Origin: Phycisphaerales bacterium
GTDB taxonomy: Bacteria; Planctomycetota; Phycisphaerae; Tepidisphaerales; Tepidisphaeraceae
Assembly (NCBI GenBank): GCA_028288875.1
Contig: JAQGHK010000047.1
Coordinates: 1-10,090, forward strand
DNA: 10,090 nt
Reading direction: 5' to 3'
Shown here in pieces: positions 1 to 6,413 of the stretch. The position numbers and the translations under genes are program-made. The notes under the pieces were generated by a model. The model was not told the DNA's origin and searched no databases. It was given only the letters and a program-made list of their open reading frames with translations. Each line of letters begins with the position of its first letter. Position 1 is the first letter of the stretch.

Positions 1-213
1 ATGATGAGTAACGCTACCCAACGGACGATCTGTCGCTGGATTCATATTGTCTTCGGTCTGTCGATCGTCGCATACATTTATGGCCCGCCGGAGGAAGTGG
101 TGCAATACCGCGACAATTTCCGGTTCGTCTTTGTCCCGGTCATTGTCCTTTCAGGATTCTGGATGTGGAAAGGTCACGTGCTGCTGCGCCCCTTTTCCAA
201 GAAATCCGTCTGA
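1..213 (+). CDS. Small two-helix membrane protein, unknown function
   Basis: This encodes a 70-residue protein that I do not recognise as a named family. It shows two hydrophobic stretches, about residues 13-27 (WIHIVFGLSIVAYIYG region) and 41-58 (FRFVFVPVIVLSGFWMW region), joined by a short polar loop containing PPEEVVQYRDN. The tail is basic (KSFPKKS-like composition), which suggests that both ends face the cytoplasm. Two ATG codons lie side by side at 1 and 4. The window begins at the first, so the ribosome binding site and any upstream in-frame start cannot be seen and the gene could be longer. It is the only gene seen on this side of the PEP-CTERM hydrolase, 243 bp upstream of it. Coding status is likely because of the clean pair of helices, but the function is unknown. 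Confidence 0.6.
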   Translation: MMSNATQRTICRWIHIVFGLSIVAYIYGPPEEVVQYRDNFRFVFVPVIVLSGFWMWKGHVLLRPFSKKSV

Positions 214-456
214 ACCGACCCGTCAGCTCTTAGCTAACGTTCGCTGATCGACGGCGGCGTCGATGCCGCCCTGAGAACCGCCGGCCGAATCATTCGCTCC
301 TCTGCGCGGCATGCACTCGCTGCACGTTCTGCGATGCGATCGCAACGCGATGCCTAGTGAAAATAGGCACTTTCCCTCATGCATCGTCGTATATTCGCGT
401 CGGAGTCGATCGGCGCAACGCCGGCCGGTGTAGCGGAGTCTCCGGAGGGATTTTTG
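214..456. other. Intergenic region between membrane protein and PEP-CTERM hydrolase
   Basis: I see no gene here. It holds a 6-bp GC hairpin without a T-run (GGCGGC 253-258 with GCCGCC 265-270), which could weakly end transcription of the first gene. It also holds a small hairpin (TGCCTA 351-356, TAGGCA 364-369, loop GTGAAAA) followed by a pyrimidine stretch, and a TATATT box at 390-395. That box could be a -10 element giving a leader of about 55 bases, but I find no matching -35 sequence. The promoter reading is therefore weak. Confidence 0.3.
444..450 (+). promoter_or_regulatory. Ribosome binding site fixing the start of the PEP-CTERM hydrolase
   Basis: GGAGGGA lies 6 bases before the ATG at 457. 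The reading frame is open from an earlier ATG at 379, but the residues between do not look like a signal peptide. The 457 start places a clean signal peptide directly at the N-terminus. Confidence 0.8.
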
Positions 457-1446
457 ATGTTGCGAGCGAAATGGACAGCTGGCGTTGTCGGCGCGGTGTT
501 GGCTTGGACGAGCGCCACTTGGGCGGCAACGCCGATCAGCGTGATGCCATTGGGCGACTCGATCACGGCGGGCGGATTCCGCGGGCCGATGGCCACGCGG
601 CTGACCAGCACCTTTGGCTACACCGTCAGCACGGTCGGCACCCAGAGTGACGCGAACTTGCCCGTTGCCCAGCGGCCCCACGAGGGTCACGGCGGTTGGC
701 GCATTGACCAGCTCAGCGACAACCTTCTCGGCGTCAATACCGTCGATTCCTCCGCCCACGGCGGCTATTGGCTGCTCGGCGGCCACGGCACCGGGCGAAC
801 GGCGATCGCTCCGAACTTCATCACGGTGATGGCGGGCATCAATGACATCAACGGATTCATCGGTTCGGACACCAGCAGTCCGATGAGCACCCGCGGGGCC
901 ACGATCATGAGCACGATCGAGAGTCGCATGACGACACTGGTCACCAACCTCACCACCACGCTGCCGAACACGAAGATCATGCTCGGCGGCTGCATTCCGT
1001 ACAACAACGGCCTGCTGAACGACCAGCTGACCGGTGCGACCACCGCCAACCGTGCAATCTGGGCCGCGCAGGATGGCGTTTCTCAGAGTCAAGAATTCGG
1101 CGTGAACCACTGGGTGATCCTGTTCAACAAGTGGATTCGCGACACCTATGTTCCGCAGCTAAAGGCCGCCGGGAAGAATGTGTACTACGTCGAACAGTAT
1201 TCGAATTTCATCCTGTCCGACGGCAGCGTCCGCGGCTGGGACAACACTGAGCCGCAGAACACGAACGGCCCCGCCGGTTATGCGGACTACGGCCTGCACC
1301 CGAACGTGTTCGGCTACACCCTGATGGGCAACACCTGGGCCGACGCCATCAACACGGCCAACACGGCCGCCGTTCCCGAGCCGGCAACGCTGGGCGCGAT
1401 CGGCTTCATCGGCGTCGTACTGATGCGCCGGCACCGCCAGGCCTGA
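457..1446 (+). CDS. Exported SGNH/GDSL-family hydrolase with PEP-CTERM anchor
   Basis: This is a 329-residue exported hydrolase of the SGNH/GDSL fold, a family of esterases and acetylesterases acting on lipids or on acyl groups of carbohydrates. The N-terminus is a signal peptide (basic LRAK, hydrophobic core, probable cut after TWA at residue 23). Block I is MPLGDSIT with nucleophile Ser35. A block II-like Gly lies in HEGHGGWR near residue 79. Block III is GIND at 127-130. The catalytic Asp/His block is ADYGLHPN, with Asp277 and His281. The C-terminus (306-329) is a PEP-CTERM signal: VPEP, a hydrophobic helix, then an arginine-rich end. In known systems this is removed by exosortase at the cell envelope; no exosortase gene lies in the window. 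The spacing DxxxH is one residue longer than the usual DxxH. The start at 457 is set by a good ribosome binding site. Family assignment is firm; the substrate is unknown. Confidence 0.88.
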   Translation: MLRAKWTAGVVGAVLAWTSATWAATPISVMPLGDSITAGGFRGPMATRLTSTFGYTVSTVGTQSDANLPVAQRPHEGHGGWRIDQLSDNLLGVNTVDSSAHGGYWLLGGHGTGRTAIAPNFITVMAGINDINGFIGSDTSSPMSTRGATIMSTIESRMTTLVTNLTTTLPNTKIMLGGCIPYNNGLLNDQLTGATTANRAIWAAQDGVSQSQEFGVNHWVILFNKWIRDTYVPQLKAAGKNVYYVEQYSNFILSDGSVRGWDNTEPQNTNGPAGYADYGLHPNVFGYTLMGNTWADAINTANTAAVPEPATLGAIGFIGVVLMRRHRQA

Positions 1447-1476
1447 TCGGGCGAACCGTTCTCTGTCTTCTCCTCC

Positions 1477-1506
1477 CGCAGCCAAGGCGTTCGCGCCTTG
1501 GCTGCG
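1477..1506 (+). terminator. Strong hairpin after the PEP-CTERM hydrolase
   Basis: A perfect 13-bp stem (1477-1489 with 1494-1506) closes on a TTCG tetraloop, a very stable loop. It lies 30 bp after the hydrolase stop codon. Only a short AATTT follows it on the plus strand, so it is not a textbook factor-independent terminator. It may stabilise the 3' end or stop transcription from both sides, since ribH runs towards it on the other strand. Confidence 0.65.
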
Positions 1507-1612
1507 AATTTGCGCCGACGCGTCCGCCGCGTTGGAGGTGGCAGCGACCGGCAAAACGGCGCGCACGCCCGCTAAGTGCTCGTCGGCGTTTAATCCCCGC
1601 GTGGCGATCAGT

Positions 1613-2095
1613 TCAGTCGGATTGGATCACGGATTTCAGCGCAATCATTTCGATTGCCGCGTCGGCGGAATTGACGCCGCCGTGGCTGTGGACACCGCCG
1701 GCGCGGTCGAGGGCTTGCTGGTCGGTGTTGGTGGTCAGGACGCCGAAGATGACGGGGACGCCGGTGGTGATGCTCACCTGCATGATGCCCCGGGCGGCCT
1801 CACCGGCGACGTAATCGAAGTGAGGCGTATCCCCACGCACGACGCAACCGAGGCAGATGACGGCGGCAATTCTGCCCGCATCTGCCATCAGCTTGGCGGC
1901 GACGGGCAACTCAAACGCGCCGGGAACGCGGTGCACGTCGACGTGATCGGCCGGAACACCGCGCTCGGCAAGACGGGCGACGCAGCCGCGGAGCAATTCG
2001 TCGACAATCGTCGCATTGAAACGGGCCGCGACCACGCCCACGCGGACGCCGGGCGGAAGCTGGACGGGAACGGCGATCGGATGCTGCGTGCTCAT
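1613..2095 (-). CDS. ribH: 6,7-dimethyl-8-ribityllumazine synthase
   Basis: RibH joins 5-amino-6-ribitylamino-uracil with 3,4-dihydroxy-2-butanone 4-phosphate to give lumazine, the next-to-last step of riboflavin synthesis. The protein has 160 residues, the usual length, and forms oligomeric shells in this family. Seen in the sequence: ARFN (24-27) for substrate ring stacking, VPGAFELP (58-64) at the active site, GCVVRGDTPHFDYV with catalytic-type His92, GVLTTNT (118-124), and the phosphate-site Arg131 in LDRAG. The segment that normally reads GNKG after that arginine reads SHGG here, so the usual lysine is missing. The ATG at 2095 has no clear Shine-Dalgarno. A TATTAT box ends 9 bases upstream, so the mRNA may have almost no leader. 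It is transcribed away from the UbiA gene. The product call is firm. Confidence 0.95.
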   Translation of the reverse strand: MSTQHPIAVPVQLPPGVRVGVVAARFNATIVDELLRGCVARLAERGVPADHVDVHRVPGAFELPVAAKLMADAGRIAAVICLGCVVRGDTPHFDYVAGEAARGIMQVSITTGVPVIFGVLTTNTDQQALDRAGGVHSHGGVNSADAAIEMIALKSVIQSD

Positions 2096-2104
2096 GCAGG
2101 AAAG

Positions 2105-2126
2105 ATAATAGATTGTCGACTATTCT
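2105..2126. promoter_or_regulatory. Symmetric divergent promoter region of ribH and the UbiA gene
   Basis: Two -10-like boxes stand back to back. TATTAT on the minus strand (2110 down to 2105) faces ribH and TATTCT on the plus strand (2121-2126) faces the UbiA gene. They are exactly mirror-placed around 2115.5 within an inverted repeat (AATAG 2107-2111, CTATT 2120-2124) with GTCGAC in the centre. Expected start sites would fall at or within about 3 bases of the ATG at 2095 and the GTG at 2133. No -35 match is visible for either side. Promoter activity is inferred from position and sequence only. Confidence 0.5.
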
Positions 2127-2132
2127 GCTCTC

Positions 2133-3116
2133 GTGTTTCCTCGCCTGCTGACGCTTCTTCAGTTCACGCGCATCGCGCTGGTCTTTACCGCCGTCGGCGA
2201 CGGGTGGGCGGCCATGCTGCTGCACCGGCGGGCGGAAGGCGGAGAGATTTCGATCGCGTACGCGGCTGCCGTGACAATCGCGTCGATCGCGCTCTACAGC
2301 TTCGGGATGGCGCTGAACGACCTGATTGATCGGCGACGGGATAGCCAGCTCGCTCCGGGACGGCCGCTACCGTCGGGGCGGATCTCGGTGCGGACGGCGC
2401 GCATCGTCTGCTTCGGCTTGGCGATCATCGCACTGCTGGCGGGCACGGCGATCGTTGTGCTGCATCCGGATCAATGGCTAAGCCTGCCGATCCTGGTCGT
2501 GACACTGGAACTGATCGTCTTTTATGACTTCGCCGGCAAATACCTCGTGGCCCCGGGCTTGATCACGCTCGGCCTGGTGCGCGGCGTGCACGCGATGATC
2601 GCCAGCCCGGAACTGGCCGTGCCGTGGCACCCGTTAGTGCTGATGGTCCATGTGACCGCACTCTCGACTGTCTGCTATCACCTGGAAGGTAAACGCCCAC
2701 GGCTGACGCTGCGGCACTGGCTGGCGGTGAGCGGCGGCCTGGCGATCTGCATTGCGGCGGCGCTGTCGGTTCCCCTGTCGCGGCGCGGCGGGTCGACCAT
2801 GTCGCTGTTGACCCTGCTCTGGGTCCGCCCGGGCCTGATGTACGTCGGGGCGGCGGCGATTACGTTCATCGCGTTTGCGATTTCCATCCGCATCCGCCAT
2901 CGCGACCCGCGTCAGGCGGGCCGGCAAATCATGCTGTATGGGCTGCTCTGGTTGATCGTTTACGACGCCAGTTTCGTCGCCGGCTATGTCGGACGCGGAC
3001 CCGCCATGATTATCTTGGCGCTGCTGCCCTTGGCGTGGTTGAGCGTTCAAGCCATGCGGGCATGGTCCAAGCTGGTGGAGCTTTCGCAGCGACCGCAGTA
3101 CCAGCGGGCACGGTGA
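2133..3116 (+). CDS. UbiA-family prenyltransferase (possibly EboC-like)
   Basis: This is a 327-residue integral membrane protein of the UbiA superfamily, whose members move a prenyl chain from a prenyl diphosphate to an acceptor in the membrane. The first aspartate-rich motif is intact (NDLIDRRRD, residues 62-70), followed by the conserved GRPLPSG (76-82) and the YDxxxK motif (YDFAGK, 131-136). About eight or nine hydrophobic helices can be counted, matching the family. The second aspartate-rich motif found in UbiA, MenA and chlorophyll synthase is absent; the equivalent region reads CYHLEGKR (181-188). This resembles the EboC subgroup as I remember it, though I cannot test that by search. 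The start is taken as GTG 2133, 6 bases after a TATTCT box, so the transcript may be leaderless; no Shine-Dalgarno is visible. The superfamily is firm; donor and acceptor are unknown. Confidence 0.85.
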   Translation: MFPRLLTLLQFTRIALVFTAVGDGWAAMLLHRRAEGGEISIAYAAAVTIASIALYSFGMALNDLIDRRRDSQLAPGRPLPSGRISVRTARIVCFGLAIIALLAGTAIVVLHPDQWLSLPILVVTLELIVFYDFAGKYLVAPGLITLGLVRGVHAMIASPELAVPWHPLVLMVHVTALSTVCYHLEGKRPRLTLRHWLAVSGGLAICIAAALSVPLSRRGGSTMSLLTLLWVRPGLMYVGAAAITFIAFAISIRIRHRDPRQAGRQIMLYGLLWLIVYDASFVAGYVGRGPAMIILALLPLAWLSVQAMRAWSKLVELSQRPQYQRAR

Positions 3117-3169
3117 GCGCAACACGCCGAACTTTGTGGGGGCTACGTATCGTCAGGGCATCCTGTTGA

Positions 3170-4024
3170 TCAGAACGGGGGGAATTCGGATACGTCGTTG
3201 ACGAAGTCGTCGTCGGAACCGCTGTTCAGGTCGTTGGTGCCTTCGGTATCGATGATCTCGTCAATGCCGCCGGCCGTGCGGATGGTGTCGTTGCCGCGAC
3301 CGCCGTAGACCGTTTCCATGCCTCTACCGCCCTGGTAGGTGTCGATGCCTTTTCCAAGGTAAACCGTCAGCGGCTTGCCGCTGACATTGCTGATGATGTC
3401 GTCGAAGCCTGTGCCAAGGACGATTTCAACTTGGCCGTAGATGCGGTCGTCCACCGCCAGCGGGCCCGGGCTGGCGTCGCCGATGCTGAGGGTGACGCCG
3501 CGGTTGTAGTTGGTGCAATCCACGGCGTCGGTGCCGTTGCCGCCGAGGACGCTGTCATCCCCGGTGTTGTCGGAGAGGACGCGGAGTGTGTCGTTGCCGT
3601 CATTGCCGAGGAGGTTGTCGGCCCCGCCGCCGCCGTCGAGGGTGTCATTGCCTGTGCCGCCGAAGAGGTAGTCGTTGGCGCTGCCGCCGAGCAGTGTGTC
3701 GTCGAACAGGCCGGAGCGGCTGCCGCTGATGGCATCGGCCCCGTCGCCGCCATCGGCGTACAGCCGCAGCGGTGTGCGGCCCATGGAGATGTAGTCGGCC
3801 CCGTCATTCCCCGCGAAGGAAACGACTTTCGTGTCCGCCAGATTGAAGGTCAGGACAACATCGCCGCCGTCGATCACCTGAGCCTGCGTTCTGCTTAGGA
3901 TTGCGACCTGAATGATGTCGGCGTTGGCCGATCCAGTGAGGATGATTTTGCCGGTGGCCGCGTCGAAGCGGGCGGCCGCTAAGGTGGCGGAAAACAGGCG
4001 ACGCGATTCGAGTGCATCGATCAT
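3170..4024 (-). CDS. RTX-repeat calcium-binding protein with LEPR-XLL-type N-terminus
   Basis: This is a 284-residue secreted or surface protein. The N-terminus MIDALESRRLFSATLAA matches the LEPR-XLL-type signal of planctomycetes, with Ser in place of the usual Pro. From about residue 70 it carries RTX nonapeptide repeats of GGxGxDxLx type, which bind calcium in a beta-roll: GGDGADAIS (92-100), GGSANDYLF (113-121), GGTGNDTLD (122-130), GGGGADNLL (131-139), GNDGNDTLR (140-148), GGNGTDAVD (161-169), and after a 60-residue break GGRGMETVY (232-240) and GGRGNDTIR (241-249). The last 30 residues are strongly acidic and end in FPPF. No catalytic domain is visible, so a structural or adhesive role is likely. 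The frame stays open upstream of 4024, but the LExRR motif and a good ribosome binding site fix the start there. Confidence 0.85.
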   Translation of the reverse strand: MIDALESRRLFSATLAAARFDAATGKIILTGSANADIIQVAILSRTQAQVIDGGDVVLTFNLADTKVVSFAGNDGADYISMGRTPLRLYADGGDGADAISGSRSGLFDDTLLGGSANDYLFGGTGNDTLDGGGGADNLLGNDGNDTLRVLSDNTGDDSVLGGNGTDAVDCTNYNRGVTLSIGDASPGPLAVDDRIYGQVEIVLGTGFDDIISNVSGKPLTVYLGKGIDTYQGGRGMETVYGGRGNDTIRTAGGIDEIIDTEGTNDLNSGSDDDFVNDVSEFPPF

Positions 4025-4030
4025 GACGTG

Positions 4031-4035
4031 TCCTT
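4031..4035 (-). promoter_or_regulatory. Ribosome binding site fixing the start of the RTX protein
   Basis: On the minus strand AGAAGGA ends 6 bases before the ATG at 4024. This supports that start over upstream in-frame codons reaching 4369, which would run through the promoter and coding region of the divergent lipoprotein gene. Confidence 0.75.
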
Positions 4036-4109
4036 CTCTATTGAAGCGTAGCACGGCCACGAGGTGGCTGCGCAAGCAAATCGACAGGCTGATCGGCCCT
4101 CGTCCCTGA

Positions 4110-4138
4110 TTGACACCCCGCGCCCCCCTACCTACATT
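4110..4138 (+). promoter_or_regulatory. Sigma-70-type promoter of the lipoprotein gene, probably leaderless
   Basis: A perfect -35 hexamer TTGACA (4110-4115), a 17-bp spacer and a -10 hexamer TACATT (4133-4138, 4 of 6 matches) lie directly before the gene. The expected start of transcription, 7 or 8 bases after the -10, is 4145-4146, which coincides with the first base of the ATG at 4146. No Shine-Dalgarno would be included, so the message would be leaderless. Confidence 0.75.
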
Positions 4139-4145
4139 CGCCCTC

Positions 4146-4835
4146 ATGATGCGAACGGCGGCGGTTTTGGCGTTGGCCTTGGTCGGCTTCGGCTGTTCGG
4201 GTTCGCCCACGCCCCCGGTTCGCACGCCGGCCGACGCGCAGTTCTTCACGCCGGCGTCGATGCACCTGTCGCCCGCTTTCACCAAAGTGACTGATTTTGA
4301 CGCCGATGGCGCTCCCGATGGCGTTGAAGCTGTGGTCGAATTGCAGGACCGCTTCGGCGACGCAACCAAAGCCGCCGGCCGGATCGTTTTCCAGGTCTAC
4401 GCCTATAAACCGGTGAACCCTGATACCCGCGGCATCCCCATCGCCGGGCCGTTTGAAGGTCGCGTGGACAGCATTCAGGACCAGCGCAACCGCTGGAGCC
4501 GGGTGAACCGGGCCTACATTTTCCAGTTGGCCTTCCCGAACGCCGCCCTCGATCACGATTACGTGGTCGACGCCATGTTCGAATCAACCGACGGCAAGCG
4601 CCTGTTCGACCGGATGACCATCGAAGGCGACCACGTAAAGCCCGGCCCGACCACTGGCCCGTCGCCGATCTACACGCCGATCACCGTCCCCTCGACCGCG
4701 CCTGCGACGGCAGCGTCCGCAACAGGTTCGGCCACAGGGGGCTCGGCCAGCGGGTCGATCGTCACCCAGGAGTCTTTGCGTGTCCCAAACGCCAGCCAAC
4801 CCCACGAGCCCCCGCCCCGGGCCGACCAGCCCTGA
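4146..4835 (+). CDS. Putative lipoprotein with EF-hand-like loop
   Basis: This is a 229-residue probable lipoprotein. The N-terminus MMRTAAVLALALVGFGC has a basic start, a hydrophobic core and a lipobox-like end with Cys17 as the expected lipidated residue (the -3 position is Gly, which is permitted but not ideal). After a Pro-rich linker there is an acidic calcium-loop-like segment, TDFDADGAPDGVE (49-61), of DxDxDGxxD type. About 100 residues of soluble alpha/beta-like sequence follow (to about 165), then a low-complexity Thr/Ala/Ser/Gly/Pro tail. I do not recognise a named family. ATG 4146 is chosen over the TTG at 4110 because that TTG forms part of the -35 box; ATG 4149 is also possible. 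The last 56 bp overlap the kinase gene in another frame, which suggests co-transcription and coupled translation. Confidence 0.75.
   Translation: MMRTAAVLALALVGFGCSGSPTPPVRTPADAQFFTPASMHLSPAFTKVTDFDADGAPDGVEAVVELQDRFGDATKAAGRIVFQVYAYKPVNPDTRGIPIAGPFEGRVDSIQDQRNRWSRVNRAYIFQLAFPNAALDHDYVVDAMFESTDGKRLFDRMTIEGDHVKPGPTTGPSPIYTPITVPSTAPATAASATGSATGGSASGSIVTQESLRVPNASQPHEPPPRADQP
4768..4772 (+). promoter_or_regulatory. Ribosome binding site fixing the GTG start of the kinase
   Basis: AGGAG lies 7 bases before the GTG at 4780, inside the end of the lipoprotein gene. It supports this unusual start codon and the 56-bp overlap of the two genes. Confidence 0.75.
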
Positions 4836-6336
4836 TCCGGCCGGCCCTGATCGAGTTGGCGTGGGCCTCGGCGTGGACCTGCTGACGCTCGAGCCCGTGC
4901 CGACGCTCCTTCAACGCTTGCGCGCCGACCTTTCTGCGAGTTTTGTGCCGGGGAAACCGATGCGCATCAGCCGCGCGCCCAGCCGGCTCGACGTCATGGG
5001 CGGCATCGCCGATTACACCGGCAGCCTGGTCTGCGAAGCCACCATCGACCGCGCCGCCGCCATCGCGCTGCAGGCACGGGACGATCGACAGGTGCAGGTC
5101 TTCAGCTTCAATATGTTCGACGCCGGCCGGCCGTTCACGCTGATGCTGTCGCTGGAGCATTTGGCCCAATCGTCCCTCAGCGACCTCCGCCGCGCTTTCA
5201 CCGATCGCGGCCGACGCTGGTCCGGCTATCTGGCCGGTTGCCTGGCGATCCTCCACGACGAAGGCCTGCTCGACCTGAACAATCCCAGCCTTCGCGGCGT
5301 GAACCTCGCCCTTAACAGCGACATTCCGCGTGGCGCGGGCGTCAGTAGCAGCGCCGCCGTCGAAGTGGCGACGATGATGAATCTCATCGATCACTATTTG
5401 CCCGGTCGCGCCAGCCAAGGCGTGGAGATCACGCCGATGCGCGTGGCCGCGATGTGCCAGCGGGTGGAAAATGAGGTCGTCGGCGCGCCGTGCGGCATCA
5501 TGGATCTGGCGGCCAGCACCATGGGCGAGCCCGGCGGGCTGATGCGAATGGTCTGCCAGCCGCACACGCTGCAGGCCCCCCTGCTGCTGCCGGCCGGCAT
5601 TCGGGCGATCGGGATCAACAGCAACGTCAAACGCATCGTCGGTGGCGGCCAGTACGGCAAGACGCGCTGCGCCGCGTTCATGGGCCACAAGATCATCCTC
5701 GAAAAGATGCGCCAGATCGGTGCCAACGCCGGCCGGGAATTGATCGCCGACCCAATGAACGGCTACCTGGCCAATCTGCCTCTGGATGATTACAAGCGCT
5801 TCTTCCGCCCGTACCTGCCCGAAATCCTCAAGGGCGGCCAGTTCCTGCTGCAATACAAGTCGAGCATCGACAAGGCCACGCGCGTCGAGCCGGACGTGCA
5901 GTACGCCGTCCAGAGCGCGACCGATCACCATGTCTTTGAGGCCCACCGCGTGCGCGAGTTCGTCCGCTATCTCGAAGAAGCCGGGCCGATGGCCGCCGAC
6001 AACCCGGCCCGCAAGCTGCTGCTCGATAAGGCCGGCCACCTGATGTACGCCAGCCACATCAGTTACACGAAAGACGCCAAGCTGGGTGCGGATGAATGCG
6101 ATCTGCTGGTCGACTTGGTCCGCCAGAACGAATCCGCCGGCCTGTACGGCGCCAAAATCACCGGCGGCGGCAGCGGCGGAACAGTGGCCGTGCTGTGCGA
6201 TATCAGCGAATCCGCCGATATCGCAATCACCGACATCCAGAAACAATACGAAGCCAAGACGGGCCTCACTCCGGACGCATTCCTCCACTCCAGCCCTGGC
6301 GCCTGGGCGGCCGGGACGGTGCTGACGACCGCGTAG
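4780..6336 (+). CDS. GHMP sugar kinase, L-arabinokinase/galactokinase-like
   Basis: This 518-residue kinase of the GHMP fold should phosphorylate a free sugar at C1 with ATP in the cytoplasm. Motif 1 is RAPSRLDVMGGIADYTGS (65-82), with Arg69 and a Ser in place of the usual Gly of APGR. Motif 2, the phosphate loop, is IPRGAGVSSSAA (182-193). GAPCGIMD (235-242) carries the expected catalytic Asp242, followed by Leu rather than the usual Gln. Motif 3 is YGAKITGGGSGGTV (456-469). VMGGIADY, MVCQPH, YLANL, LMYASHISY and SSPGA recall the kinase half of plant L-arabinokinase ARA1 more than galactokinase (GalK has GEHTDY). It lacks the N-terminal glycosyltransferase-like part of ARA1. The first 55 residues are Pro-rich and probably not part of the fold. 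The GTG start is set by AGGAG 7 bases upstream. Kinase class is firm; arabinose or galactose as substrate is inference. Confidence 0.87.
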   Translation: MSQTPANPTSPRPGPTSPDPAGPDRVGVGLGVDLLTLEPVPTLLQRLRADLSASFVPGKPMRISRAPSRLDVMGGIADYTGSLVCEATIDRAAAIALQARDDRQVQVFSFNMFDAGRPFTLMLSLEHLAQSSLSDLRRAFTDRGRRWSGYLAGCLAILHDEGLLDLNNPSLRGVNLALNSDIPRGAGVSSSAAVEVATMMNLIDHYLPGRASQGVEITPMRVAAMCQRVENEVVGAPCGIMDLAASTMGEPGGLMRMVCQPHTLQAPLLLPAGIRAIGINSNVKRIVGGGQYGKTRCAAFMGHKIILEKMRQIGANAGRELIADPMNGYLANLPLDDYKRFFRPYLPEILKGGQFLLQYKSSIDKATRVEPDVQYAVQSATDHHVFEAHRVREFVRYLEEAGPMAADNPARKLLLDKAGHLMYASHISYTKDAKLGADECDLLVDLVRQNESAGLYGAKITGGGSGGTVAVLCDISESADIAITDIQKQYEAKTGLTPDAFLHSSPGAWAAGTVLTTA

Positions 6337-6413
6337 CAACAATGGGGATGTCGCGATCGATCGAGGACGCTGTGCCGGCCTTCGATTAAGATCGCCCGAC
6401 CGAAGGAACTGAC

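Noticed and set aside
331..353. Direct repeat GCGATGC (331-337, 347-353) around a GCGATCGC palindrome
   Set aside because: Seven-base repeats of such simple GC-rich composition are expected by chance; no array or further copies are present.
223..1110. Open frame of 295 codons on the minus strand opposite the PEP-CTERM hydrolase
   Set aside because: Arg- and Ala-rich shadow of the real gene with no motif and no ribosome binding site.
3117..3169. Possible terminator between the convergent UbiA and RTX genes
   Set aside because: I find no stable stem or T-run in these 53 bases.
3431..3898. Repetitive Val/Ala/Glu-rich open frame on the plus strand
   Set aside because: Its repeats are the antisense image of the RTX repeats on the minus strand.
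4025..4369. N-terminal extension of the RTX protein up to 4369
   Set aside because: It would cross the divergent promoter and the lipoprotein gene; the LExRR motif with a good ribosome binding site places the start at 4024.
4762..6342. Open frame of 526 codons on the minus strand, exactly opposite the kinase
   Set aside because: It mirrors the kinase codon for codon in a GC-rich gene; its translation shows no motif or hydrophobic pattern, whereas the plus-strand protein has all GHMP motifs.
6354..6363. 10-bp palindrome CGATCGATCG between kinase and phosphatase genes
   Set aside because: A low-complexity CGAT repeat with no matching copy nearby; too little to call an operator.
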